DNA from: Nitrosopumilus sp. LS_AOA
GTDB lineage: Archaea; Thermoproteota; Nitrososphaeria; Nitrososphaerales; Nitrosopumilaceae
Reading direction: 5' to 3'
NCBI GenBank assembly: GCA_001543015.1
Contig: LFLC01000034.1
Location: 1-40,766, forward strand
Length of the DNA: 40,766 nt
Position 1 is the first letter of the stretch. Every line of letters starts with the position of its first letter. A program made the position numbers and the translations under genes. The notes beneath the pieces were generated by a model. The model was given only the letters and a program-made list of their open reading frames with translations. It was not told the DNA's origin and made no database searches. This document shows, piece after piece, positions 24,701-27,611 of this stretch.

Positions 24701-25237
24701 ACTGTGGGTGAGTCTCTTTTGAATCAGGAATCTCTTGGATTAATTGAAATAACTTTGATTAGACCTACTGGTGATATTGAAAAAATATCTACTTTAATTA
24801 CAAGTGACGGAATATTTGAGACTATTCTTATTGAATCTTGGTTATCTGGAGATTATACTGTAGAGGCATCTTATAATGATAATATCATTGCTGAGTTAAC
24901 TTTCTTCATAGGGGATAGAACTACAAGCGATGTAACTCCAATAGCATGTCCAACTTCTGATTGTGTATCAATTGAATCAGAGCCTGAAGATGAAATTTCT
25001 AATGCCCCAATTATGATCGTCTTTACTGGTGATGTTGAAAATGTTGATACTAGTATTTTACTTGAATTCACTATTGTAAGACCTGATAACACTTCCTTTG
25101 ATTTGACTGCTTTGTTGTCAAATACTGGAGAACTTGAATCTCAATTAATTCATAGTGAGTCATGGATGTCTGGTGTATACACTGTAATTGTTAGTTATCA
25201 TGGAGAACAATTATCAGCTGCATCATTTAGAAAATGA
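3623..25237 (+). CDS. Giant secreted multidomain FnIII protein (7204 aa), putative adhesin
   Basis: One uninterrupted frame. Residues 1-39 form a Sec signal peptide (hydrophobic core IILLAVILLVPPAAL, likely cleavage after AFA). Residues about 40-340 are an NHL beta-propeller. About 53 FnIII domains of roughly 90 residues follow, with the pattern SLSWTAP, GGSPITDYxVEYS, W-F-DG, NGQxYxFRVSAVN-VGTG and TPA-VPDAP. They are interrupted by four inserted modules and two low-complexity linkers. The final 870 residues carry Ig-like modules typical of thaumarchaeal surface proteins. No C-terminal membrane helix or PGF/PEF-type sorting motif is visible, so attachment may be through the S-layer. No enzyme motif is seen. 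FnIII and lectin domains suggest binding of proteins or glycans outside the cell. FnIII-rich proteins are recurrent in sponge symbionts, and giant surface proteins are known in Cenarchaeum/Nitrosopumilus relatives. The exact ligand is unknown. Confidence 0.93.
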   Translation: MGHNWSVVLDRLVIILLAVILLVPPAALPFSEPVPQAFAQTNFPPTYLDTFGSQGNGNGEFGNNGPWGIDVTPSGDVWVMDYKNEHAQKFSSSGDFLLLIGSVGNGDSQFNNNGPRDIAVDSTGSFWITDTKDHKIKKFDSNGNHLLTFGSQGSGDTEFRQPSGVAIDSLNNVYVVDTNNEQIKKFDSNGNHLLTFGGVGNGDSQFINNGPRGIAIDSLDNIWVTDTAAHKIKKFDSNGNHLLTFGSQGSGDTEFRQPNAIAVDSFDNVWIADTNNDRIVAYDLSGNFLTKYGVKGSGEGEFGDNGPRGISFDSASSIFYVTDTKNNRIHKFQNNLTIALSVPGTPTNLISTAGDTEVSLSWTAPADDTVIDYYAVQSRLTGSGSWSLLGNIQTTSATVTGLTNDSEYEFQVSAYNSVGGGSTVSVFATPVASVTTIDPPTNLIATAGDTEVSLSWTAPTSSSSDIVFDNVVDNSNNLCTGTSCSISITVAEGNNRMIIVSTADEDPTPDDIDSIDVNENTDVGILVGREDVVTGTGQQVELWRIMESDITTGSNTITINYSSSISGGGITVMSFSNVSQQAEESENSATATETSNVSAIVTTQTDGALIVSVVGNGQGGSYISHGTDQIEQADFNPSSAAMSVTTEIKTIAGSDTQSHTSSSSANRHAQYVGVFAPVSSGVSITDYKIEYSSNSGSSWSTFPHGDASTTETISELTNDQEYSFRVSSVASDETSSPSDIVIATPGGESNVPNAPTNLTATAGNTEVTLSWTAPSDDGGSSLTDYVLEYSSNDGSTWIIFDDGIDLTTSATITELTNDQEYSFRVSAVNSSGTGAGTPSRTITATPVDAGNVPNAPTNLTATAGNTEVTLSWTAPSDDGGSSLTDYVVQYRTIDSSIVSLLNNKCLDVVDSSNGANVQMITCDNSDNQKWNIDGDTITSQLNDKCLDIEGGNTSDGANVLMWTCHGGDNQKWIESAENEWLTFEDGSETAVSTTVSNLINGQEYEFRVFAVNAIGTSSASNVSTATPSVTGTVPNTPTGLSAVPGDTQITLSWTAPTVDGGSSITDYIIEYSSDAGASWSTFTDGTSSSTSVIITGLVNNQEYTFRVSAVNSTGTGPTSLHILATPNPATTLEVRVNHDDDDAEEKVSNGRIDLSSSDLELVDEGNSEQEVGIRFNDITIPPTAIISSAFVQFTVDETDDDPTNLTIFAEDVDSSMTFDDDNDNITDRPKTTTSISWSLIPAWNTVGEAGNDQKTPDIKTIIQEVIDRDGWSSGNSLSIIITGDGERTAESYNGDSSKAPQLIINYSTAVEPPSQPTALTAIPGDTEVSLTWATPSSNGGASITDYIIEYSDDAGSNWTIFEDDTSTTTSVIIPSLLNGVEYTFRVSAVNSSGTGPVSSTVTATPSSLPDAPTNLVASGGNNQVSLTWTAPVITGGSPITDYIIEFNAGSGWTTFDDGESTTTSAIVNDLVNGQSYSFRILSVNSVGSSIPSDSASAIPTSTSTAPTNLVATSGDSQVSLTWLPPSDDGGSPITDYLVEYSDDAGDTWDTFADGTSDTASAIVIGLVNGQEYYFRVSAVNAVATSLPSGIVISIPGSAPDKPTDLIATRGNAEVSLTWIAPLDDGGSPITDYIIEFSLDGSSWTIINDGPGTGTTTTVTGLTNGEIYSFRISAVNAIGTGIPSLVVVATPATIPDAPDTFVGVRGDTQVSLSWMATSNNGDAVTDYIIEFNDGSGWTTFDDGESTTTSAIVTDLVNGQSYSFRVSAINSVGSSLHSTTISVTPATLSTPPLNPVATSGNAQVSLSWDVPADDGGEDIVDYVIEVSLDNTNWTVYTDGVDLATTAIVTSLINGQTYYFRILAENDVGTSIPSDVINAIPATVAGAPTNLAATVGNTEVSLSWTAPLSTGGSPITDYLVEYSSDSGSTWTIFDDGTSTTTTTTVTNLLNGQSYDFRVFTINSVGPSNPSVLIDITPATVPAAPTNLTATAGDTTVSLSWTAPTNIGGSPITDYLVEYSDDAGDTWNVFDDDISTTPTSTVTDLSNGQSYDFRVSTITSVGTSISSDVVDATPVTTPDAPTNLSATAGNTEVSLTWTTPVITGGSDITDYLVEHSTDGSTWTTFDDDISTETSATVTDLSNGQSYSFRVSAINEVGTGTSSLVVDATPATTPEAPTNLVTVHGNTQVTLSWTAPVITGGSPITDYLVEFNDGSGWETFADGTSPLTTATVTDLTNGQSYSFRVSAINEVGTGTSSLVVDATPATTPDAPTNLSATAGNTEVSLSWTAPSDGGSTITDYLVEFNDGSGWETFADGTSPLTTATVTGLTNGQQYSFRVSAINAIGTGSTSLVEIITPATTSTKPLQLSATPGDGKVSLTWVAPTNNGGATITDYLVEYSTNEIDWTIFDDGTSTTPTATVTDLSNGQSYSFRVSAINEVGTGTPSDTVTATPATTSEAPTGLTATSVSSTAIDLSWTAPLDTGGELIIGYQIERQTGTGVFEIIVSDTETTDTAYSDSELTAGTSYTYRVAAITTTGTGAVSGTAGATTFDLPTIPTNLTAVGANTEVTLTWTAPSDGGSTITDYLVEFNDGSGWETFADGTSPLTTATVTGLLNGQSYDFRVSAVNAIGTGPTSNIATATPSLSVTIIHQISQSSDDAEESLIGNQNNKELVCHNGHTISISENALSAHLNHGDTLGACDGSDTAGRVNLDSSDLDLDQEDYVGVRFNGLNIPSGSTISNAYVEFTSEDNESGSSSVTIYGHDVDDAPTFTEDDNNISSRVSTSATISWIIPTWSEDEVGPDTQTPDITTILQELIDRPGWQSGNSFVLIFEEVNHNNDRDAYSYDQSPIQSPKLYITFDFPQNVPDTPENLTATAGDGEVSLSWDAPSNNGGALITDYLVEYKLSTEPTVWTPFPHGDASTTETVTGLINGLSYDFRVSAVNSVGTSDPSDVVSETPIGVLGPPTNLIGTRGNAEVSLSWTAPPSGSSPITDYLVEVNDGSGWDPFVDDVSTDTFATVTGLTNGQSYDFRVSAINAIGTSAPSNIVTVIPATVPDAPTDPVATAGNAEAFFSWTAPTGSATGGSPIIDYIVEYSSDSGSSWITFPDGFSTDTFATVTGLNNGIEYQFRVSAVNDVGTGASSIPVVLTPATVPDEPTDLDPTPGNTEVDLTWVAPVNNGGSPITDYLIEYIVDGVNWIPFDDGPPSTTTSATVTGLTNGVLTGFRVFAVNAIGTSLLPSNVVTATPATVPDAPTNLAATPLDSQVLLTWTAPTGTGTGGSPITQYVVDYSTDNFATFTSVISANIAFTVSPLNNGQEYQFRVFAENAVGLSEEPSDTAIATPVGFYDAPENLVATRGNAEVSLVWDAPTNNAGLPLLDYLVEYKLTSEPTIWTTFPHGTTTPATIVTGLTNGLSYDFRVSAINALGTGASSTVATATPATLPDKPIGLDTTFGNRQVSLTWTAPSDGGSPIIDYVIEYKLTSEPTVWTIFADGTSAATTATVTGLTNGQPYDFRVSATNDVGTGPVSATVTDTPFTVPDAPTNLSVELQSGQVNLEWVAPTDDGGSPVIDYLVEYSIDGTFWFLIIDFVDPATTTALTIDDLINGQEYFFRVLAVNAIGNSLPSGFVGTVPAGPPDAPTGLITTPGNSQVSLVWNAPLDDGGAPLLDYLVEYSADSGTTWITFDFTGGLTTTTTIAGLTNGVDYSFRVSTINEVGAGDSSTVVNATPVTILGVPTNPAALRGNTQVILSWTAPINDSGLPITDYIIESSTDGVIWITFADGTSTATSATVDNLTNGVTYQFRVSAVNAVGTGATSNIVSAIPSTTPDVPLALSTVPGNAFATLTWSTPIFDGGNVITDYVLEYSADSGATWIIFNDGTSTALSATVSSLTNGVDYSFRVSGANVIGTGPPSNEASAIPIDLSVPPSGLTAITVSSTQIDLNWIAPASTGVVTGYQIERQTGTGSFTIIASDTGSTNTTYIDSSLIAGTDYTYRVSAIISTAGAASGTASATTFNFANAPTNLTSDAGISLVSLYWTVSSDDGGSPITDYIVEYSDDSGTTWNTFDDGLSTTTTAIVTGLTNDVSYSFRVSAVNSVGTGTASVIATGTPITVPDAPTGLTTISNNTFVTLSWTAPTDDGGSSITDYIVEYSIDGTNWTTFDDGTSTATTATVTNLINGQQYNFRVSAVNSVGTGDTSTPATTTPATTSDAPTDLIAVPEDTFVTLSSWTAPTDDGGSSITDYIVEYSIDGTNWTTFDDGTSTATTATVTNLINGQQYNFRVSAVNSVGTGTPSDTATVTPATLSSAPFGLLTAVLSGTAIDLSWTAPTDTGGAVITGYKIERQTGSNAFVTITANTGSTSTAYGDSGLSPGITYTYRVSTVTAAGTSDSTGATATTFTLPSSPITLTATPDDAITSLFWSAPLSDGGSPITDYRVEYNDGTGWVVFDDGVGLNTTTVVTGLTNGVEYVFQVLAMNSVGTGPASNIVPATPSGVPDTPSGLIPILGNTQVSLTWGTPSNNGASISNYLVEFNAGSEWISFPETISLTSVTVDNLSNGISYSFRVSAENAVGTSPVSADVTATPATTPGIPTGLSAIPDNKQVSLSWVAPSDGGSTITDYLVEYSDDDGVTWNIFNDGTSSSTFTIVTDLNNGKEYQFRVSAINSIAPGSLSAIVNTIPITVAASPTGLTATTVSSLQISLVWNAPSGTGGSPIIGYLIERYDDTLSKFVTLVADTGNTSTSYSDTGLDPGVNYQYRVSVNTDAGTGDPSGKSSATTLSIPSAPTNLTVTPGDSQVLLTWTASTGGGVSIDDYVIEYSLDSGSNWNTFDDGVSTSTTETVTGLANGQEYQFRVYSVNSVGNSLTSSVETETPFALPDAITNLVAARGPADAKLTWTAPADNGRPITDYVVEISNDDGVTWVVYDDGVTTDPSAVVLELVPGQTTQFRVYVINLAGTGPVSNIASATPAIVPDPPTGLIAILDTETSTSATVVLTWSPPSSDGGAAITQYIIEISDDNFLTKQNILHSGTSFTITDLLNGVDYSFRLKSLNSIGTSEPSVSVSVSVFDKPTFDAKIIATPGDSSAILKWDVVADDNGSEITEYSVIRRTVDTTDADGDGLDDIIMTPLPQSQLVYDTENIATVTSITVINLTNDETYVFEVAPVNAAGPATSTNAVVVIPHSAAEDENVEFVENPDISAEQEAAQEDKGREGDYIPPSSSLVNGTDFDFFDTSYNQNIIYADLVTDDELNNPATLATAYGLPEYSPPEELGEDQVWAVPPAIIELEETGFQTIVTISPANAPTSLSATSGQPNQIPLSWVAPSDDGSSTVTGYLVEYLFDETWYSVDQTISSTNLTFPDSINGQQYSFRVYAINGAGIGTVSSTVVATSFDVPKAPVDVTTGSGNAQVVILWTAPSDGGSPITDYIVETSMDSGTTWTTYDDGVGILALASVMGLTNGQEIYLRISAVNAAGTGLASNAVSEIPATISDRPSGLILTVVSSSQIDISWNAPGDTGGSSIIGYKIDRSISSGPFTTIVDNTNSISTNYSDANLFAGVDYSYKLYAITTAGTSDSSGIAQTTTFDVPQSPTSLSIGATSSSLNLIWLEPDNDGGTPITGYQIERKVVGGEFEILISNTGSTTTVYDDTGLTSDTTYTYQVSAINAVGTSSSSDTEFETTLGSPSAPLGLEATAGKDKVQLVWGTPFSDGGEDVIDYIVQYKIKTAASWSTFNDGVGIDLIALVTPLTNNVEYSFRVLAVNSIGTGVASAIIDAKPSIPGSAAAYSISEIESGQDVFLPHNEDESLDNGGKMVGVKITPTEKMSSFFMTSTFQKDAPTGITQGADMYLKFELDFVSEEESTATLPGAPTNLSVISTVSTQANLSWTAPSDDGGADVAGYKIERSIDAGSSWSVIDADTKSTSTSYTEGGLTNGQTYYYKVSAINLKGTGTASDTSNVTPLGTPSEPFNITAAPEASGELTLTWTAPLDDGGSSVTDYLIHYTTDLQFWNTFDDGTSAATTTTVTGLTNNQNYIFRIFAVNFVGTANPSDLVSGTPSIVVDIPSSLSTTAISAAEIDLSWVAPSSPGGTITGYQIERQIGTIFDTNWMVIVSDTATTTTVYSDTGLFGGTTYSYRVSAITDGSNVGTSSSASQSVTYSVSDAPTGVTVVSLPSKYVLSWTAPSDDGGQSIFDYFVQSSIDGGTTWKTLIDNVDTKTSLSVTGDDAQNGVTYTLRVYAVNLIGTSSASPTVTVTPLTVPTAPRSLDATSVSGQVTLSWAAPLDDGGAAITDYIVRFSDNDGSTFSTFADGTSTATTATVTGLTDDVQYQFRITAVNSEGSGPASSGRTVTVGVTVEDDTNDFTSIEVTFLFGEKSGSEHPIIPENSVNTALICPEPQVYFITDNNETVFTDITITRSPLGDITDSCAYSAILPHFSTYGISTIDSKFAVGAAGLAVAGGNVALPPIITGIAMYSFGAPTLNEDGQLVFTKTGSYQPITEYSQTLPTTTLIAGETSQIAVRIFDYNGPEAVEHVGLYLNLFGVEYQTEDSDTYILYDEGEDFTLVDPTGLLSDVSVSTRIEDTLLWVIFDMTFEQTLDTSNINVNAWNSHRARAEHVAYEILKVTDLLPGIEQITGSDVTGSKVDTSFYIVESVTDSCEVCSSPFELTFIDDEIQWTNHDSSIRTIISGDQISGFDGLFKSNFIFQDNSYSTTIENSDYYTMYDILEDQYHSSMIVEVSEDPITDARLLESPTMPYTHRASKITSASTSGMFAMDVSIPDTLRLFGSIYDVDTRQAVLLDIVGPEGIVAGLKLSSNSDGYFTTIQNIPDTWDDGVYTVSFNVTEKHITSIYFKLESGKILPMFVPTTDVVTFAESIIVTTPELILLHAGSLGRDGNMLIVEGHIDSGYGRVVISIENPDDTVDEYTVLLNGKQKYSLPLIRTEWLSGDYTVTVSDEKTDFATKQFTVFEDEETKSALEHEFESVKADGLVVINNINTEVILLADDYFEQIDTFTAESVFGSLHITRPDTKISQSTLEMSGTVGESLLNQESLGLIEITLIRPTGDIEKISTLITSDGIFETILIESWLSGDYTVEASYNDNIIAELTFFIGDRTTSDVTPIACPTSDCVSIESEPEDEISNAPIMIVFTGDVENVDTSILLEFTIVRPDNTSFDLTALLSNTGELESQLIHSESWMSGVYTVIVSYHGEQLSAASFRK
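3740..4640 (+). repeat. NHL-repeat beta-propeller of the giant protein
   Basis: Residues about 40-340 hold roughly six NHL blades of 45-50 residues. Each has FGSxGxGxxEF, a GIAxDS strand, a VWVTDTxNxxI strand and KFDSNGNHL. NHL propellers bind proteins, RNA or glycans; in a secreted protein, protein or glycan binding is more likely. Two adjacent blades were recently duplicated as a unit (see the 87-base identical blocks). Confidence 0.88.
4021..4395 (+). repeat. 87-bp identical direct repeat in the NHL region (4021-4107 and 4309-4395)
   Basis: The two blocks are identical base for base and 288 bases apart, which is 96 codons or two blades. The third copy of the inner part, at 4168-4213, shows the blade-level periodicity of about 144 bases. 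Identity at synonymous positions points to recent duplication or gene conversion. Confidence 0.9.
5008..5665 (+). other. Unrecognised beta-rich domain inserted in FnIII domain 2
   Basis: FnIII domain 2 breaks after SWTAPTSSSS and resumes at VSITDYKIEYSS. Between lie about 220 residues (462-681) rich in beta-forming residues, including a short Cys pair (LCTGTSC), GNNRMIIVSTADED and GGGITVMSFSNV. The pattern resembles secreted bacterial beta-sandwich modules. The insertion falls in the loop between the B and C strands, so both folds could stay intact. I do not recognise a named family. Confidence 0.6.
5869..6270 (+). repeat. 99-bp identical direct repeat (5869-5967 and 6172-6270)
   Basis: The starts of FnIII domains 3 and 4 are identical over 99 bases, 303 bases apart (101 codons). 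The identity ends just before the point where domain 4 goes on to carry the lectin insertion. Confidence 0.9.
6299..6550 (+). other. Ricin-type lectin module nested inside FnIII domain 4
   Basis: Residues about 893-976 contain two copies of the ricin B / R-type lectin pattern: NNKCLDV then DNQKW, and NDKCLDI then DNQKW. They lie between the C strand (YVVQYRT) and the rest of the FnIII domain (W-TFEDG then GQEYEFRVFAVN). The QxW motif and the cysteine pairs (KCLD with ITC or WTC) are typical of galactose-binding beta-trefoils. A full trefoil needs three repeats and only two are visible, so it may be partial or may dimerise. It implies glycan binding. Confidence 0.78.
7015..7555 (+). other. DNRLRE-like beta-sandwich module 1
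   Basis: Residues about 1131-1311 begin LEVRVNHDDDDAEE and contain VGIRFNDITIPPTAIISSAFVQF, a central W-xxx-W stretch, TPDIKTIIQEVIDRDGWSSGNS and a closing PQLIINY strand. The layout matches secreted DNRLRE/CBM96-like modules found at bacterial cell surfaces. The acidic DDDDAEE start could bind calcium. Its function here is inferred as structural or glycan binding. Confidence 0.6.
10216..11436 (+). repeat. Block repeated three times in FnIII domains 15, 16 and 19
   Basis: Bases 10216-10307 and 10495-10586 are identical (92 bases, offset 279). Bases 10466-10581 and 11321-11436 are identical (116 bases, offset 855, or 285 codons). All three encode the segment around ITDYLVEFNDGSGWETFADG. The third copy is separated by two unrelated FnIII domains, so more than simple tandem duplication is involved. 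Confidence 0.88.
11536..12195 (+). other. DNRLRE-like module 2 with a CHNGHTI insert
   Basis: This module (residues about 2639-2858) repeats the scheme of module 1: SQSSDDAEES, VGVRFNGLNIPSGSTISNAYVEF, W-xxx-W, TPDITTILQELIDRPGWQSGNS and PKLYITF. Inside it, residues encoded near 11620-11720 form a compact segment, LVCHNGHTISISENALSAHL followed by NHGDTLGAC. That Cys/His motif recurs in secreted bacterial proteins and may bind a metal. It is absent from module 1. Confidence 0.62.
16001..16470 (+). repeat. 182-bp perfect duplication of most of an FnIII domain (16001-16182 and 16289-16470)
   Basis: FnIII domains 33 and 34 share 182 identical bases at an offset of 288. Weaker similarity upstream (ATACTTTTGTTACA) is out of register by three bases, because domain 34 has one extra serine codon before WTAP (LSSWTAP). 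The lack of any synonymous difference suggests the newest duplication in the gene. Confidence 0.93.
19135..19495 (+). other. Acidic linker between FnIII domains 43 and 44
   Basis: About 120 residues without the FnIII pattern, rich in Glu, Asp and Gln (AAEDENVEFVENPDISAEQE), followed by a Tyr- and Pro-containing stretch (YGLPEYSPPEELGEDQVW). It may be a flexible spacer or an unrecognised small domain. A second, shorter linker lies at about 20915-21185. Confidence 0.6.
22635..25237 (+). other. C-terminal surface-protein region with four Ig-like modules
   Basis: After the last FnIII domain come a segment with a Cys pair (ICPEPQVYF and TDSCAYS) and a hydrophobic stretch (AVGAAGLAVAGGNVALPPII) too interrupted by Gly and Pro to be a clear anchor. 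Then follow four modules at about 23908-24160, 24220-24486, 24630-24920 and 25005-25230. Each ends in a W-x-(S/D)G-x-YTV strand (WDDGVYTV, WLSGDYTV, WLSGDYTV, WMSGVYTV). This scheme is common at the ends of thaumarchaeal exported proteins and probably holds them at the cell surface. Confidence 0.65.
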
Positions 25238-25242
25238 TTTAA

Positions 25243-25258
25243 TTCTATTTTTTTTATT
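25243..25258 (+). terminator. T-rich transcription terminator of the giant gene
   Basis: The 22 bases between the giant gene and the convergent SDR gene contain CTATTTTTTTTATTCTT. Oligo-T runs end transcription in archaea. There is no room for a separate terminator for the SDR gene, which must end inside the giant gene. Confidence 0.55.
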
Positions 25259-25259
25259 C

Positions 25260-27032
25260 TTATCTTGATTCATCAACACAGAACGTAACTTCTGCTGATG
25301 AATTTGAACTATCAGATACTAGATAATTTAATGCATCTGCAATTTTTTGATTATCTGGTTCTGCTCCTGCCACTGTTCCTGAAAATATAGTAAACATTCT
25401 GATTTTTGATTTTAATACATCAGATAATTCTTGATTAACTGTAGTTGTAAATGGTCTTAGTGCTCCTCTAAACACTTCAACTTGAGCTCTTTGAGTTCCT
25501 GTAATTTTTCGTCCAACTGGCAAGTCAGGACCAATAATCATTATTGCTCCCTTTGCATCTTTGTATAGTCGTGGATCATCACTTCCACCTGGAACAAATT
25601 GCTCTAATGCTCTTTGAGCAACAGTTGCAGGTGTTGTGATAAATTTCTCAGTTAACTCCTCCCATGACTTTCTTGATAATTCAGTTAATTTTGAAATTTC
25701 AGGTAATTTTCCTGTAATGTGAATTACGGCAAGAATTTCACCAATGTTTGTTTTTGCAGTGTTTAACCATTTTTGAATCTCATCAGGATTTTTAATATCT
25801 ACAATATGGGAATGGAATTTACTGCTAATGTATTCTTGCAGGTCTGCAGGAGTTGATTGGGAGATGAAACATGCAACTTTGCCTCCGTTTTTCTCAACAT
25901 GCTGTGCCAAAAATTCAACTCTTTGCGCATCTGCTTTGTCAGTTGCATCAATTGTAAACACTATTGCTTTTCCTGAAAAATCCGGTTGGTGTACGCTTGG
26001 AGTGGCAGTTCCAATATGTGGTTTTACTGGATAAAATACTCTATCGCCTGGAACTACTTTACCATTTAGAATTTTTGCAATCTCATCATCACACAAATTG
26101 AGAACCATTTCTGACACCTGTCCTTGAGAAAGAAATTCTCTATTTGCAATCATGTGGGATGTATTATTTTGAACTTTTTCAGCTATGCTTTGAATTTTGT
26201 TTAATAGATTTGTAAATGTCTCAGCTAATTTTGAAACATCTTTTCCATTTGCTAGTTTTTCTGCAGCTTTGAGAATTCCATCTTTGATTACCTTTTCATC
26301 CTCTCCTAATAATGGGAGTAGTTCATTACTTGCAGCAGCCACTTCAGTTGGAATTAAATCCTCAAACCCACTAACTCTCATAAATTCTGATGCAGCTTTT
26401 GGATAAACTGTTTTGTAAATTCTATCTGAATGTACTGGCCCTGGATTTGTTGCAATGGATATGATTCCCTTATCTGTTAATTCCCATGACATTGCCTCAG
26501 CTAGTCTATTTTTAGCACCCTGAGCTGCAGTGTATGGACTTCTAAATCTATATGGTCTCTGCTCTAGTGGTCGCTCTTCTGTAAAGAATGTTGAAATTGT
26601 AATAATTTTTCCTCTTTCTTTCATTACTTTTAGTGCTTGCACTGAACCCCAAAATGTCCCAGTAAGATGAATTCCAATTGTACTTTTGAATTCATCTAGT
26701 GGTGCATTAGCAAAACAAGTTACTGGTCCTGAAACTCCTGCGTTATTAATCACATAATCTAAATTGACATTATCCTTTTTGAGTGAATCAAACATCCCAT
26801 TCATTGCTGATTCATCTGCAACATCTATTCCTGAAAAAATTCTAACTATGGCACCACTGTTATTTTGTGAAATAATCTCCTCTAACATCTTTGATGTTTC
26901 ATCAAGTGGTTCTCTCCTTCGTCCAAGAATGATTACTCCTGCACCATTTTCAACAAATCTTTTGGCAATTGCTTTACCAATTCCTGTCCCACTACCCGTG
27001 ATTAGAGCAATTTTATCTTGAAATTTTAACAT
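25260..27032 (-). CDS. Double short-chain dehydrogenase/reductase (SDR), 590 aa
   Basis: The N-terminal half is an SDR Rossmann domain: TGSGTGIG at residues 12-19 for NAD(P), NNAG at 96-99, a candidate Ser147, Tyr167 and NPGP. The usual catalytic YxxxK reads YTAAQ, so the lysine is replaced by Gln171. The second half (about 340-590) looks like a degenerate SDR fold without the glycine motif. This double layout and the NPGPVHSDRI segment recall the N-terminal half of Chloroflexus malonyl-CoA reductase, which reduces malonate semialdehyde to 3-hydroxypropionate. A role in the carbon-fixation cycle is therefore possible but unproven. The ATG at 27032 is chosen over a TTG at 27047 because a TATA box lies about 28 bases upstream of it. 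Confidence 0.82.
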   Translation of the reverse strand: MLKFQDKIALITGSGTGIGKAIAKRFVENGAGVIILGRRREPLDETSKMLEEIISQNNSGAIVRIFSGIDVADESAMNGMFDSLKKDNVNLDYVINNAGVSGPVTCFANAPLDEFKSTIGIHLTGTFWGSVQALKVMKERGKIITISTFFTEERPLEQRPYRFRSPYTAAQGAKNRLAEAMSWELTDKGIISIATNPGPVHSDRIYKTVYPKAASEFMRVSGFEDLIPTEVAAASNELLPLLGEDEKVIKDGILKAAEKLANGKDVSKLAETFTNLLNKIQSIAEKVQNNTSHMIANREFLSQGQVSEMVLNLCDDEIAKILNGKVVPGDRVFYPVKPHIGTATPSVHQPDFSGKAIVFTIDATDKADAQRVEFLAQHVEKNGGKVACFISQSTPADLQEYISSKFHSHIVDIKNPDEIQKWLNTAKTNIGEILAVIHITGKLPEISKLTELSRKSWEELTEKFITTPATVAQRALEQFVPGGSDDPRLYKDAKGAIMIIGPDLPVGRKITGTQRAQVEVFRGALRPFTTTVNQELSDVLKSKIRMFTIFSGTVAGAEPDNQKIADALNYLVSDSSNSSAEVTFCVDESR

Positions 27033-27055
27033 CGATAATGTGTCCAAACTTTTAT

Positions 27056-27065
27056 GATATTTAAT
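27056..27065 (-). promoter_or_regulatory. TATA box of the double-SDR gene
   Basis: On the minus strand ATTAAATATC is centred about 28 bases before the ATG at 27032. This predicts a leaderless transcript and supports that start over the TTG at 27047. Confidence 0.45.
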
Positions 27066-27152
27066 TGGATTGGTAAATTATGGATTGGTACTAATTCTCA
27101 TTAGAATCCACATTTGTTGATTGAATTCTTAAGATATGATGACATTTTGATT

Positions 27153-27590
27153 ATGGGTGAAATAATAATTCGAGAAGCATCTGAGAGAGATATTTCTAAT
27201 ATTTTATTATTGTATGACTTGGGACGGACAAAACCTATTGATTCTGTAAATGCATTTGGAAAACTAGTATTGTAATACATCATAGATTCAGATAAACAAA
27301 TTCTTGTTGTAATGTTGGGTATGAAAATAATTGGTATGATGAGCGTGATATTTTGCCAAGACTTAATCAAATTACTTGTGAAATGTATGTCCAGAATTAA
27401 TTGCTCTTAAAAAATATCAAAATATGGGAATAGAAAAAAAATTAATTACCCATTGAATAATTATTTTAAAATGCAAAAAATATCATAGAATTAGACTAGA
27501 ATCTGGAAATTCTAGAAAAGAATACATCCATTCTACAAACATTTAGGATTTGAACCGTCTGCATTTTCATTTACATTGAATCTGGAATAG
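27153..27590 (+). pseudogene. Broken GNAT-family acetyltransferase
   Basis: The 5' end reads MGEIIIREASERDISNILLL, a typical GNAT start, up to a TAA at about 27273. Similarity continues past that stop (ILVVMLGMKIIGMMSV). The 3' end reads RLESGNSRKEYIHS in one frame, then YKHLGFEPSAFSFTLNLE before a TAG at 27588-27590, the classic GNAT C-terminus. At least two frame changes and one or more stops interrupt it. Intact relatives transfer an acetyl group from acetyl-CoA to amines or protein N-termini. Sequencing error is unlikely to explain so many lesions. Confidence 0.8.
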
Positions 27591-27611
27591 TTTTTCAATA
27601 CGAATAATATT

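Noticed and set aside
3623-25237. Giant frame as an artefact of repeat misassembly
   Set aside because: Domains differ from one another in most places and the frame never breaks. Only a few blocks are identical, so some copy-number error is possible but not a wholly false gene.
27101-27370. Minus-strand frame of 89 codons
   Set aside because: It is the complement of the broken acetyltransferase on the plus strand and lies wholly in its shadow.
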